From contig CP114497.1 in NCBI GenBank assembly GCA_027186245.1, forward strand, positions 9,617,501 to 9,681,500: a stretch of 64,000 bases of DNA, in the 5' to 3' direction. Position numbers and translations under genes: made by a program. The notes beneath the pieces are model-generated. The model was given only the letters and a program-made list of their open reading frames with translations, was not told where the DNA came from and ran no database searches. Shown here one piece after another: positions 31,045 to 43,516 of this stretch; positions within the stretch are counted from its first letter, which is position 1, and each line of letters begins with the position of its first letter. The stretch is from Coriaria nepalensis (taxonomy: Eukaryota; Streptophyta; Magnoliopsida; Cucurbitales; Coriariaceae).

Positions 31045-32354
31045 ATGGAAATCGATCAAGATCGTGTTGAATATCAAAAGACAGCGAAATCAAGATTTAG
31101 ACGCATATGCGTTTTCTGCGGAAGCAGCTCCGGCAATAACCCGAGTTACCGGCTCGCCGCAGTTCAACTTGGCCAACAACTCGTACGTGTCTATAGATAT
31201 AGATATAGATATAGATATGAGCTATGAAGTTTATATGTTATGGTTTGATTGAAGCACGTCGAGTTTGATTCCAGGTTGAGAGGAACATTGACTTGGTGTA
31301 TGGAGGAGGAAGCATTGGCCTCATGGGCTCAGTTTCTCAAGCTGTCTATGATGGTGGTCGGCACGTGTTAGGGTAATTTAGTATTTTCAAATTACCATTT
31401 AAATAATTAATTCCTTCTTTATAATATAATCTATAAAAAATAACTCTCTTCTTCATAATTTCATCTTGCAGAGTGATACCAAAAACTCTCATGTCAAGAG
31501 AGGTAATTTAATTTTTTACCATCGTAATTTTATTTTATATATATATATATATATATTTATTTATTTTTTAAAATTGATATGAAAAATTAAGGTTGTTTGA
31601 AATGTGTAGATTGTAGGAGAGAGTGTTGGAGAAGTAAGAGCTGTATCAAACATGCACCAGAGAAAAGCTGAGATGGCAAGACAAGCTAATGCATTTATTG
31701 CCTTGCCAGGTATCTATTAATTAATTTTAATTAGTATTAATAATCATTATAACTAATGACTTTCTCTCCTTATAATTACTATTTAGTCCATATTTTATGA
31801 TGTTATGTGCAGGTGGCTACGGCACATTAGAGGAGCTCTTAGAAGTCATCACTTGGGCTCAATTGGGTATTCATGATAAACCGGTAACCTTTTTTTATTT
31901 TAGCCAACTATTTATTTTAATTATATATATATATATATTATAATATTATATATATTGGAAAATGAAGGTGGGTCTACTGAACGTTGATGGGTACTACAAC
32001 TCCCTCCTGTCGTTCATAGACACAGCCGTTGACGAAGGATTCGTAACACCAGCTGCCCGTAGCATTATCGTCTCTGCCCCGACTGCCCACGATCTCATGT
32101 GCAAGCTCGAGGTATATTCAACTATTCTTCCTGCTAAATTATTTGCTTACACGTGCACCATCCCTGGACCCCACTGCTTCTAGCTTGCTACCAATAGTCC
32201 AATAGTAGGATCTTAACCGTCAATTTCTATTTCTTTTGACTTTTTCTTTTATCCAAAGGAGTACGTACCTAAGCATTCTGGAGTGGCCCCTAAGCTAAGC
32301 TGGGAGATGGAGCAACAGCTTGGTTACACCGCAAAGTCAGAGATTTCTCGTTGA
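31045..32354 (+). CDS. LOG: Cytokinin riboside 5'-monophosphate phosphoribohydrolase (LONELY GUY)
   Basis: Releases active cytokinin free base from its nucleotide in one step, in the cytosol and nucleus. Seven exons (31045-31182, 31275-31372, 31472-31502, 31610-31709, 31813-31883, 31968-32111, 32259-32354) encode 225 residues, normal for LOG. Rossmann-like lysine-decarboxylase-type fold motifs are present: [21 protein letters not shown], and the catalytic PGGYGTLEE at residues 122-130, preceded by the MHQRKAEMA helix. The C-terminus ends [10 protein letters not shown] plus a short tail, as in LOG3/LOG4-like proteins. ATG 31045 is chosen because the protein then starts MEIDQD, like relatives. 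Exon 3 is a 31-nt microexon. The first intron holds a hexanucleotide repeat next to its donor. The paralogue number cannot be fixed. Confidence 0.93.
31188..31217. repeat. Hexanucleotide microsatellite (ATAGAT)n in LOG intron 1
   Basis: About five tandem copies start roughly six bases after the 5' splice donor and fill a third of a 92-bp intron. It is a likely length polymorphism. Confidence 0.75.
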
Positions 32355-33503
32355 CCAGATCTATTTTATATGTGATGAAGGACGAATTATCATGACCGTA
32401 GATCACAGCAGAAAGAAAAACCCAGCAGCAATACTGTATATCTTGAGCTGTACCAAATTTAAAACACGTCACCACCGTTCGATTAGTTATGCCCATGGTT
32501 GGAATTTCTTGTATCTAGCCAGTCAATTAGAGTTTGATCAACAACGCCTATGGCAAATTACTAGTATTGCATGTATGTGATTACCGCTCATATAAAATTT
32601 ATATAACTTTTTACTATTAATTTTCAATTATTTAAACAGTGTCGTTAAATAATTGGAGTAACGAATTGAGGGTTAGAAGACACGTGTCCTTGAAATCGAT
32701 AGGAGTGTGAGTTACTGAAAGCGATAGGAAAAAAGATGAAAAAACAGAGAGCGCAAGGGGAAAAAAAAAAAAGGTAGCGGGGGAGAATGAGTGGTTGTAA
32801 GAATCATAAGGGTAATCATTAGAGAAGGACCCAGGTGAAAAATGTACTAAGTCTATCTGGTTTTTCTTGTAGCAAAAAGATCGTACTACTGTTATTGTAC
32901 TCGTTGGAGACACATATTATCTGTTTTTGTTTTGTCATCTTTGATTGATTGAGTCAACATTTATTTTCAACCGTATATATTTCATTATGTTACATAATAT
33001 TTATACATCATTCTCGACAATTACTTGTTAGTATCATGTGCACTGATCTTGGCTTGAAAATTGTTGCAGGAAGCTACTGTTACCGTGTTCATCTTTTTTT
33101 CAACTTACTTTTGAATTGGGCTATTTTCTTCTAAACACAACCGAATTGAATCGTGCAAGTGGTCTTCTTATCAATTAAGTTTCATGGGTCCTTGTTTTTG
33201 TGTTGGTGGAGAGAGAGAGTTGGGCTCGGTGGCCCAGATCATATTGCCCACCACACGTCGTCATAGATGAAAAGATAAAAACGAACTACACGTCGACACG
33301 AGAGAAGGCAATCGACGAAAGATGAGTCTTTAAAAAGACTAAAAGGATGGTTAGCTTACAAACAGAGCATAAGATCTTACACAGACATTCCTGTAAACCA
33401 TTGTGATTCTTCTTTTAATAAATGGGTTCACCTTCTTGCCACTCCAATCTATAAAACAAACCCCAAAATATATATTTTGCATGAGAAAAATCATGAATTT
33501 CTG
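32355..33503. other. LOG 3' flank and spacer
   Basis: No gene seen. The sequence is AT-rich, with a poly-A run near 32760. Open frames here are short and lack recognisable motifs. Confidence 0.5.
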
Positions 33504-34894
33504 TCACCATTCTCTTCTAATAATATCACTTTTTGATTTGTAAAAGGTAAGCATTTCTTCTTTAATTGGATGGGTCTGGCCAGCTATGACAAGGCAGTGT
33601 AGAGGTTCTCCAAAATCAATGCTTAGCAGTTGCTTCATTGTGCCGGAAACTATCTTCAGATCCTCACTTCCCAGCCGAGCAAACCCAACACATAGTGTCT
33701 TCTCATCATATACTACGTGATAATGGAAGGATCACGAAGACAAAGAAGAGTATGGGAGTATAATTAAAAGTCCACGCATAAAAGAAGTTCTGAATATTAC
33801 AGCAACTACCTGATTGTCCAAGCGTTTGCTCAACTTCCAAGAGCTGTTCAATAGCGGTGTTTACCGACATATAACTAAGCAATTCATACTCCTTCCCCCT
33901 GAAAATTTCCACAGAGCGAACAGAGAGAATTTACGCAAGTTTTGTAACAACAGCAAAATGATTGAATTCTGTAAAACAAAGATTGCAATGAAGCCTAGGC
34001 TTGGCTGATGCCATTTTTATCAGACCTGCATAAAGACTCCAAAGTGGGCTCCTTTACGCGTATATCTGAAGCCAAACAGTTGTGAACAGACTTCTGGATT
34101 AGAGTAGAGCAATGAAGCACTAGTTCTAATTTGGAAGATTGTTTTCAATTTTCAATTTTCTTAGACTGGAAATGGATGAATAAAGAAAAGATAAGAAAGC
34201 TATTAAATTTCTTCACGCTATAAAGGAAGTAGATTCTGACCTAGCAAAACAGAGTGTAGCAGTCCGAGAGATCTATTACGTTGAATCTTCTCATAAAAGC
34301 TATCAGGAAACAGTCTCTCCGTAGCGGTAGAGTTGTGACCCGCAAACTCCGATCGCATTCATAACTGAAGCATTGTGGACCACTCTCACTTCAATCCTCA
34401 AATACTTCGCTCGAACAACAAGATCAGTATGAGTGGTAGCTCTGTTTCCCCAAATCATAAACCAAGCAACAAAAGCAGCTAAGAAAACTCAAACTCAAAT
34501 TCAAAATGAATACAAATTATGCTCATACCCGAAAGGATCGCCAACGACAAGAAAAGCGACATCAGAGCTGCGAGCGTGCGATAGAATCTCATCGGCCTTT
34601 TCCTCGACGATTTCCCGTTCAGCAAGCGTTATCGGTTTTCCATACAAGTTTTCCAGCTCACAACAATTCCAACTTGAAAAATGAAACAAAAAATCGAGAA
34701 TGCAAAGAAACAGAAGTTTGAGGGAGAAAGGATATGAGAAGAACAAGAGTAGAAAGGCCGTCAGAAGAGAGTCCAAAAGAGAGTAGAGAAGTGTAAGCTT
34801 CGACATAAATCTTGTCGCAACTTCTCACTGCTTCTAATCCCCTCAGAGTGATGTCCTTCTCGTTCCCCAATCCCAAACCTATTACGTACAGCAT
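33504..34894 (-). pseudogene. DPH5: Diphthine methyl ester synthase (DPH5) copy with disabling frameshift
   Basis: DPH5 is the SAM-dependent methyltransferase of diphthamide synthesis on eEF2. Minus-strand exons are recognisable. The first begins [19 protein letters not shown]. The second has [21 protein letters not shown] and VVGDPFG. The third has [12 protein letters not shown] and [18 protein letters not shown]. Then come VKEPTLESLCR, YMSVNTAIEQLLEVEQ (33898-33810) and YDEKTLCVGFARLGSED to the stop (33712-33504). In the third exon, after RYGETV, about 29 nt are missing relative to the family. This creates a TGA at 34305-34303, and the downstream PDSFYEKI continues in another frame. Introns are retained, so this is a duplicated copy, not a retrocopy. 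The promoter side (34929) has an AAACCCTA telo-box. An assembly error is the alternative. Confidence 0.82.
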
Positions 34895-37800
34895 TTCTCT
34901 AACCTCTCTTCTCCCTCTCTCTCGCTTAAACCCTAGCTGATTGAATCTGACCGTAACTAAACTAAAACCAGCAGCAGTTTTTTTGTTTGCAGATTTTCAA
35001 GAACAGCGCGCAATTTCTTCTTTGCCCTCCTTTTTTTTTTTCCCCCTTTTGGGCCGTAGAATAAAAAGTTTTAGTGACGGTCCAATCAAAATGAGCTCTG
35101 GCTAACGAACAGAGAAATTTGGGCCGGCCCAGGAACAGAAGTAGATAACAAACAATAGGGCCAGGCCGACAGGCAGCTAAGAATAACGTTGGGACATGAG
35201 TCCCTACAATAGAAAACAGTGTTGTTTCGAGAGTGACAGGGCAACAAAACAAAGTGACATGATGAGAACTGCACATGAGAAAATAATAAGTATGATGTGG
35301 AAGCGATCGGGATAATGCAGAATCCATTCGAATTGGAATTGTGCGTGAATCGCAACATCATAAACGTTGAATCCAAGGCTTATAGAAATCCTCCCACCAC
35401 ACCTCCCACCACCTCCCACATGCTTCTTCCCCTTCTTTTCCTGGGTTTTACCTTTTCTCTACAGTTCTATATCATCCTTCCTCCCTTTTTAAGGGTGGTC
35501 CCGATTCCGATTCCGGTTCGGTTCCGATCCCGCTCTCTCCTTCTCCCTTTTTACCAGCTAGATAGAAAAAAGTTAACCATCATTTTTCCTTCTTAATCAT
35601 TAATTAATGTAGTTGACACAGACGTGAAAATGAAGCATTTTTCGTTTCTTTTTCTAATGTTCGTAGTACTGCACTTTTGGCAAAAATGCTGTTGATATGT
35701 CCTCGTCAAAGTTTGCCCGCACCATTTTTGTATCCTCTTTAGGTTAAGTATTTCTGAAAGCTTCTGCTTGTCCGTCAATAAATATACTGTTAAGTTACAC
35801 TAACCATAGAAATTTGGACTCGGGTAAATGTGAATAAGGATCTATCACTCAAAATGAATAGTTTTCAAGGAGTTATTATTATTAGGGCGCGTCGCCACCA
35901 CTAATCAATCGTGCTCTTCAATCTTCATGCACTCTCTCTAGTTTTCTTGACAATTTGCATCTCCGACAAATCCTAACTTTTGGGTTCTTTCTACTATCAA
36001 AATTTGGAGGGTTCTTAGCTACTTTCAAATTGGAGGGATTTCCTTCTTGATTTTTCATTTTTTGAAGAAGCTTCAAGGGAAGGAGATATGGGGGTTTGAT
36101 TTAGCTTGTGCTTCTGAAGAGATGAAGACTTTTGGATGCTTGAATCGAGCATTTCTTATAGTTATCGAAAGAAACAAATTAAGGGCTTTGAAGAATCTTT
36201 TAAAAAAAAAGTACTGAGAAGAAGAGTCAGATGAAATATTCGTGATGACAAAGAGGAAGAAAGGAGATGATGAACAGTTAAACATGAAAAAATTAATTGC
36301 AAATACATAAAACCTTGGGGATTTATTTGTAAATTATAAAAACCTTTTGTCATAAAGGCAGCGTTTTTTTTCTTTTACTGGGTATGAACAATGGAAAAAA
36401 AATTTACTTGTAAAACAGAAAACTCATGGAATTTATTTATAAATGGTAAAAAAAAAAAAAAAAATTTATGACAAAAAGCAGTTCTCTTTTACAAGGGATT
36501 GGGTTCGGTCCACCGTGGACCGAAACCATCCAAAAAATTTCAACTATGTAACCAATCCAAAACTTCCATGTATCCACGTTGTGTGGTAAACTTTCAAGTG
36601 GCCCATACGGAGCAGTAAATTCTATATAGCCATATAAAATCACCTAATAGAAGAAAAAGCCATACATGTCCTTTAAAGGTGAAGCAAGATTAAAGGAGTA
36701 AATGCTGCGACACATCAAACAAAAATAGTAACGATTCCTTGTTTTCTTTAAATTAAAAAAAAACTAGGGGGGGAAAACAATATTTTAGAACTTGGGGGGG
36801 TTTCGGTTAATTCCGGTGGCCCTACTGTACAATTAACAATATTTTGAGGGAGGTATTAGATACTTTCCTCAATATCCACTTATCCATACTTTTACTCCAT
36901 AATTGCTAACAGATTCTCTCTCTTAATTTCGCTAAATTGCCAAAACTACCCCTTTAGAATATGGAACTTGTACGTATTTCGAAAGGGCGAAACGGTAAAG
37001 TCGTCAAGGGGTTTGTTTGCATTGGCTAAACCCCCGCGGCTGGTATCAAATAAAATAACAAGGCAAATTTTGAATAATAGAGCTTTCATAAGGTGAACTG
37101 ATAAAACTGTGCACCCGTCGTAACAATTATAACTTCAGAGAATGTGAGCCGTTCGTTACCATATCTACGGCGGTGACTTTTTATACGCACACGATCTTCG
37201 TGTAACCGAGGAGCAGACGATAAAACCTGCCGAGAAACGATTTCCACTCTATAATACGGTGTTAAGGAAGGAGAATTAGTGTTTATAAGCGCATTTTGAA
37301 ATCTTAGGCAGGAAAATTTGAAAGGATAAATTAAAGAGAGAGTGAGAGCGAGCGAGAGTTTTAAACGGCTTTGGAAGACTGTTTCTGTCCTTTTTTCTCT
37401 TGCTACCGTTCGCCGCCGACATCGTAACGGTTCGCCGCGGTAACTTCAGCGGCGCTGTGAGATTCAAAAATCTTATCCAAGTAAGCGGCGATTATTCTGT
37501 CTCAAATTCATCGGAGAGCTTCGCACGTCGGACGAACTGTCATTTTCGATTTCTACTGGTTTTCAAGTTAATTCTAAGTAATCGTCAGGAGGTGGTTGAC
37601 AATGCCTCATTCTCTTGCTTTAAATCTCATTTCCATTACGATTTACTTGACTGATATTTGTATTGGTGCTTCTTCTACTAGATCAGATTCTATAAGGTTT
37701 TGTATCTATATGATAATCTTTTACATTTCGGATTTATTTTTTCTAGATTTCTTGACAGGTGATTGTAGTGTTTCGTTGGCTTTGTTTTGGTTTTTTATCT

Positions 37801-38180
37801 TGATTAATCGATAATGCTCGAGTTCTTTTTCCCATTTTGGCCCGTATCTAGATTTTAGTGTAATGGCTTCTCCTGATTTTTTCCTATTGACCTCATTGCT
37901 CTCTAATCTGGAGGATCAAGCTTTGCTGGACTGACATTTTACTTCTGGTGGTGTTTTTTTTTTTTTTTTTTACTTTGTACTGCTGTGTAATACGTAATTT
38001 TGCTCTGCTTATTCGTTTACCTTTGTTTCTACTTTAATCTTCTGGTTTTACCAGATCTACGGCTTGATGATTTCTTTTGTGGATAATTTAGTTCAATGAC
38101 ACTTTCTTAATCGCACCTCCTTTTGATTATGGTTTCAATTTGACCTTAGTTGTTATGGTTTTGAATGTTAGGTATACGAC
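34895..38180. other. Spacer plus non-coding 5' exon region of the HVA22-like gene
   Basis: No coding exon recognised from 34895 to 37300. 36309-36493 contains two diverged direct copies of a 70-bp A/T-rich unit. Roughly 37300-37600 looks like a non-coding first exon of the downstream gene. It is GC-richer, with CGCCG tracts, and is followed by a T-rich intron up to the start codon at 38181. Confidence 0.5.
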
Positions 38181-39711
38181 ATGATAGGATCCTTCATCAC
38201 AAGGGGACTCGTGTATGTATACTACATAACTCTTTTCTTTCTATGATGAATATGAAAGGATAAATTGCAATTTTCTGAATGAAAATTGACAAGCGACAAG
38301 ATGTCTTATGTGTTGGCAGGATGATCTTAGGCTATGCCTATCCGGCTTATGAGTGCTATAAAACGGTTGAAATGAACAAGCCAGAGATTGAGCATCTTCG
38401 CTTTTGGTGCCAGTATTGGTATATACTTGGATTACCATTTCTGCAATTAATTATATTGCTAAAATTCTTAGTCTCATGATTATCCTATTGGTTTTCAGGA
38501 TCTTGGTGGCTGTTCTAACAGTTTCAGAAAGGATTGGTGATGCTTTTATTTCGTGGTAGATACACATTGTTCTTTATCCCGCTCCCTTCTTCTCTCCTTT
38601 TCCTTCTTCCTCTGCAAGGCTTCATTCATTTGTAACCACATATACATTTCTCCTTATGAAGGGTTCCAATGTATAGTGAGGCAAAGTTGGCATTCTTCAT
38701 ATATCTATGGTACCCCAAAACAAAGGTATGGAACAGTTATGAATATGTTTTCCTTATCGTAATCCCTTTCCTCTTTCTTAAACCTGTGTATTTATGTCAG
38801 GGAACAACCTTTGTATATGATTCCTTCTTTAAACCATATGTTGCAAAGCATGAACTGGAAATCGACCGTAACTTGTTGGAACTAAGGACCAGAGCCGGTG
38901 ATATTGCATTTTTATACTGGCAAAGAGCTGCAAGTTATGGTCAGACAAGGATATTTGATATTTTGCAGTATGTTACTGAACAATCCACACCTAGGCCTCG
39001 CCCTGCTCAGGTAGTTCTTTATGAGTTTACTTTTTTTTTAGTGCTGTGGCCTCTTGCCATGTTATATTTAGATTAATCCTTCCTTTTACTCCATCAATTC
39101 GTACTGTGTTCTCCATTAAATAAATGTAATGCCTTATGGCCAAAAAATTGTAATGCGTCGTATTCCCTATGAGTATTGGTTCGATCACATAAAGAGTTTG
39201 GAATTAGTATCAGTTGGACATTCAGTCCTTGTGTATGATTGCATCTGCTAGCTCATCCTATCAGAATTCTCTCTATTTTTATTTTTATTTCTGGTCCTTT
39301 TGATCTAAATTTTGGTGGTTTTTCGGATCCCAGCCTAAGAAGCAAGGTACTAAGGGACAGCAACCTACTGTCGCAACAGAAGTGGAATCTGAAGAGCCCC
39401 CATCTCCAGCTTCAAGTACATCTTCAGGTCAGAACGTAAAGGAAGTAGCAGAAGAGGTGGTTGGTCCCTCACAAGCAATTACAGATGCAGGTACTAGTAC
39501 TGAAAAGGAAGCTCCTGGATTTATAGCAGCAGCGTGTCAAGTTACACCTACTGAAGTAGAAACAAAGACTGTAGTAGTTCCATCTTCAGTAGATGAAAGT
39601 GCAAATCTGCTTCCGAAAGAAACTGTGAGCGAAGGTCCTCCTCCTCCTGTCAGGGCAAAAAGTGCTAGATTGAGGAAAACCCGTTCTGCTCCAAATGGTC
39701 CAAATCGTTAG
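38181..39711 (+). CDS. HVA22-like protein (TB2/DP1/REEP family)
   Basis: ER-membrane curvature protein of the HVA22/REEP family, linked in plants to ABA and stress responses and vesicle trafficking. Exons are 38181-38212, 38320-38418, 38499-38555, 38662-38725, 38801-39010 and 39334-39711, encoding 279 residues. The TB2/DP1 domain covers about residues 10-100: GYAYPAYECYKTVE, RFWCQYWILVAVLT, SERIGDAFISW, EAKLAFFIYLWYP. Next come GTTFVYDSFFKPYV and a helical segment (LELRTRAGDIA), then a 125-residue acidic, Pro/Ser-rich tail ending in basic RLRKTRSAPNG. The start MIGSFITRGL matches the HVA22h/i/j subgroup. In Arabidopsis HVA22H is At1g19950, consistent with the neighbourhood. All splice sites are GT-AG. 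Confidence 0.92.
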
Positions 39712-40661
39712 GGGAAACAAAAAAGTTGTTGGATATTTTCACAATTTTTAAGCTTGCAAATAACTGAATAAGTAACATTAGGAAAGTAGGGTGGGCAGTA
39801 AAAAATGGTTGTATGAAACTGATGGGGATGGCATTAATGTAAATCTGTTCATCTTTTTTTATTTTTATTTTAAATGGTTTCACTAAGTTGGTAGAGTTTA
39901 GATTGACGGAATTCCTGACAAATTCTGTCTGGTGTTTGGATGAATTGTTCGAAACCTTAGATTGTGAATTTATGGGTGAATATATGGCGTAAGGTGGAGT
40001 GAAGTCAAATAGATAAGCTGTCCAATTCTAGTCTTTTAACGACTTGCATCGCTTCGCACTCTAGGTATCCTCCAACGTCGTGAAGTTTTTCTATCTTTTT
40101 TATTTTTATTATTATTTATTGTTATTTTTTCTTGGGTTCTTTTCCACCTTTTACTGCACATGGCTACGCTGCCGCATCATCGTTGTTGACTGTACTGCGG
40201 AAGAGCCGTTAAGAATCTTGAGACGCCTGGCTTGACATGTTTGGCAAAACATATATCTATTAGTAAATGATTCGTGTTTGGTCATTGAAGTTAGGTAAAC
40301 TATCAATCAAGAATAGTAGCTCTCACTATCTTTTGATGTGGGTCACACTGTTTCCCTCTCATACCGGGTTATAACACCGGTTTCTAGGATACTTTCTCGA
40401 TCTTGTAGATTAACTTTATTTCTCTAAATAAAAAAGAAAAATAAAACTATTTTACTATAGCCATCACTAGGCCCATAAAGCTAGCTTCTAATTTTACTAT
40501 ACTCATTCAACTTTGTAACTAATAATCACCTGCGGACACCATCACAAACCTCCCCATCTTTTCAAAGTTCTTGTATGAATAATTGAATATCTTCTTCTGT
40601 TTTGCTCCGTGCCTACGAGCTCTGAGGACTAACATGAAACAAATCACAAACGTACGCACGA
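39712..40661. other. HVA22 3' flank and spacer
   Basis: No gene seen. The HVA22 3' UTR probably ends near 39900. The rest is AT-rich without recognisable motifs. Confidence 0.5.
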
Positions 40662-41550
40662 CTAATCTTTCATTTCCTGGTCCTTGCTTTGCTTGAAACC
40701 TGAGTTTTCTTTCTTTCTTTCTTTCCTTGATGATGATTGTGCCTTTCCCCCTCTACTTTTCCCCTTCTTTGCAGCTCCCGATACTTTCTCAGCTTTGCCT
40801 TTGGTTTTGTCCTCCATCTGATCCTCAACACCAATTTTGTCAGGATGAGAAATCACTTTCCGTGTCTTATCAGACTCATCTTCTGAATCAAACGAGAAAC
40901 CGTCCAGCGTTCCTTCCACCATTGTTTCAGATTCATAAACGTTTGACTGTGGTCCTAACTGAATGAAGCCATTTCATTATAGCTTCTATCTTTGCCTCTG
41001 ATTGACCAAAGCTAACAACGCAAAATGTCCTCGACGGAACAATTGCTGTCCGGTAAATTGTTCCTTTCAAATCCAATTACATTTCCTGGTTTCCAGATGG
41101 GGCATCTGAGATCACTAGTCGTCCTACGGCACCCATATCACCGTTCAAATCTATGGAATCTCCTTCACACTCAACGAGTGCCTTGGACTGTTGGATTTTG
41201 TCAGAGAGCACCACAGGCAACCTTGAGGACGATACATGAGCTTCAACATGCACATCGGTTATATTTTTCTCCACGGCTTCCATGTCATCATTTCTTTCCA
41301 TTTTCTGCTTGTTCTCTTCCACTTATCTTTTTTGTGGGTGTGCAAGGATCTTCTACATTCTTCCTCTTTTTGGAAGAGGTTCCTTTTGACGTCTTGAGGT
41401 TTTCTGTGAATAAGGTTCTTCATGATAAGTTGTATCCTGTGTTGAAGGGCTACCGTTTGGTGAAGACAGAGAATTAGAGGATAACGTCACGTGAGTGGGG
41501 GCCCGGAAAGAGCGGAGCCAATCTGGAGACTCCTCCCTGGAGCTGCTCAT
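40662..41550 (-). pseudogene. Intronless BIN4-like pseudogene (probable retrocopy)
   Basis: BIN4/MIDGET is a plant DNA-binding partner of the topoisomerase VI complex needed for endoreduplication. Translation on the minus strand gives the family's opening SSSREESPDWLRSF. Out-of-phase segments follow: NVEDPCTPTKK, RLPVVLSDKIQQSKALVECEG, DAPSGNQEM, LDLKGTIY, PSRTFCVVSFGQSEAK, QSNVYESETMVEGTLDGFSF. The end is a Lys-rich tail. These blocks, which I would expect on several exons, are contiguous without introns. The frame changes near 41365, 41300 and 40965, and a TAA follows GNQEM near 41077. The region between the N-terminus and RLPVVL is much shorter than I recall. Both facts support a processed and decayed copy. 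No poly(A) tract or target-site duplication is evident. Family identity is from memory. Confidence 0.68.
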
Positions 41551-43516
41551 TTTGCTCCGATTACTTCCTATATTACAAGAACCTATTGCTTACTTCCAAA
41601 TCTTGTGAATATGTTGCAGATAAGTAGCAATTGAAATTGCTGATGAGTAGAGACCAACCTCAGGTCTTCTCATTTGTACCTAGATAAAGCTGATCTAGCA
41701 TCTATCGCAATACTAAAGTTTAAAATTAAGTAGCAGCATCTACATGTTTTACTAGGAACGTTGACAGAGAAAACAGAATTACAAGTGCAGTTCGTTTTCA
41801 ATAGAGCTATCATGACCGATCCATGGAAATCAAAGGAGCCAACGAAAAATCAAAGCTGCATAGCTACTTTGTAAAGAGACTCGTAACAAATATTCGAAAT
41901 CCAACAAGATGCTTTTAATTTTGTAAATTAAACACTAAATGAACAAGAACACGCACAGCATAGCTGCATTTACCACAATTATACCAGGAAATCTATATTA
42001 CAAATTTCAAGTACCGGAAAATCAGATACAGAGCATAGCGAAGTGAACTAACAAACAGCAGCTGATATTTCCGAATTCATGCGAATTTTGAGTAAGAAGA
42101 TCGCGAGTGAGACAAAAAATCAGTATTATTTAACAAAAAATCAAAGTCCATATCGAGTAAACAGATTAACATAGACTAACAATCGAAGCCTAGAAACAGG
42201 ATAGCATAATTTTAAAAAATGGCAGCACAACCATAGCTCACAAGTAAACAGATAAAATTCAAGGAATGAAGCTAATGATAATCGATCGAGCTTCAAGGAA
42301 TAAAAAACGTAAACGGAAAACTTGAAATGGAACAGGTGACCAGAACCGGAAACTCACCTCAGTGCAGAATGTACTCCAGGAAAGAGAGACAAGATTGAGG
42401 AGTGCGAGGCTGTGAATGAGAATGAAGCAATTGAAAAAATGGAGGTCGGAAGAACGGTGAGAACGCCTCTGATCTGATCGGAGAGGATCGTTCGAGTACT
42501 GGAGGGGGAAAAAAAACAAAATGAAATTGAGAATCGAGGAGGAGGGGAGAGGCGGTGTAAGCAGTGAATGTCGAAATCCCGCCTTTCGCCCTTATGGTGT
42601 AACGGACAGTATGTGGGCTTGGGCTTTATTTGTTGGGCTTCTTAGGTCGTCCAGTAAGGGAGCCGGATTGCAAGCCGGAGTTAGCAATACGTGTATATCC
42701 TTTCAATAAATAATACATAATTTATGGTCAACAAAGCTGAACATATTTTGAGTAACTTTTGGGATATAAATTTATTTTAGGTGGTTAGATTAATTTTAAT
42801 TATATATTATATATAATTAAAAATTTGGAAATAGATTCATAGGTATACCATAAATAAATGAATTCTTATATGGTTTAGTTGCATTAATTTTTGTTAGCTA
42901 ATGCATGCCTAATCGTTAATGATCCATGAGGTCACTACGTTTTACCAAACTCAATTAATCAGACTGAGACATATCATTCTCCCTCTTTTTTTATTTTTTT
43001 TATTTTGGACGAATATTAGTTGGCCAAATCCATGTTTGACTTCTTATTAAACCAATCCCCACCACCCAAATACTCAAATTTACTATGCAAGTTTGCTGCT
43101 GTCACGTGATTATTCTTACAGCATAGTGTGTTAGAATTATGTAATAACCGAAGAATCTAACAAAGAGTTGATAGAGCCAAATGCATGAAAGAAAATTCAT
43201 CAGGATCTGCGTCTTTACCTCTTTTGCGTAGTGGCGCAAGATAAGGACTAGAGAGAGACAAAGAGAAGAAGGGTAATTATGTCATTTTGAAGAGAACAAA
43301 AAGGCAGACTGTGAATTTTGCTCACAATCACAGTCGACAGAACTAATGACACATAATGGTTGAAGCATAATGCGCAAACGGTGGCTAATTATCCTATCTC
43401 CGTGTTTTATATGATATGATGTCTTTTTGGCTTATCCCACTTTCGCTTTTCCTTCGTTTTGGTATCCCAATATCTTGAAAGAGAAGTAGCTCTGCAATTT
43501 TGCGCTCTTGATTATC
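41551..43516. other. Spacer with a possible orphan minus-strand 5' exon, then promoter of the C2H2 gene
   Basis: On the minus strand, about 42510-42358 looks like a CT-rich 5' UTR exon ending in a good donor (CTGAG|GTGAGTTT). An acceptor (ATATAG) lies 16 bases before the BIN4-like ATG at 41550. TGGGCT repeats near 42614, 42619 and 42634 could belong to its promoter. 42720-43500 is AT-rich with no gene. A TTTTATATGATATG stretch near 43404 may serve the plus-strand C2H2 gene. Confidence 0.4.

Noticed and set aside
34433..34721. Two overlapping plus-strand frames, including a Glu/Arg-rich one
   Set aside because: Antisense to the DPH5 exons 2 and 3.
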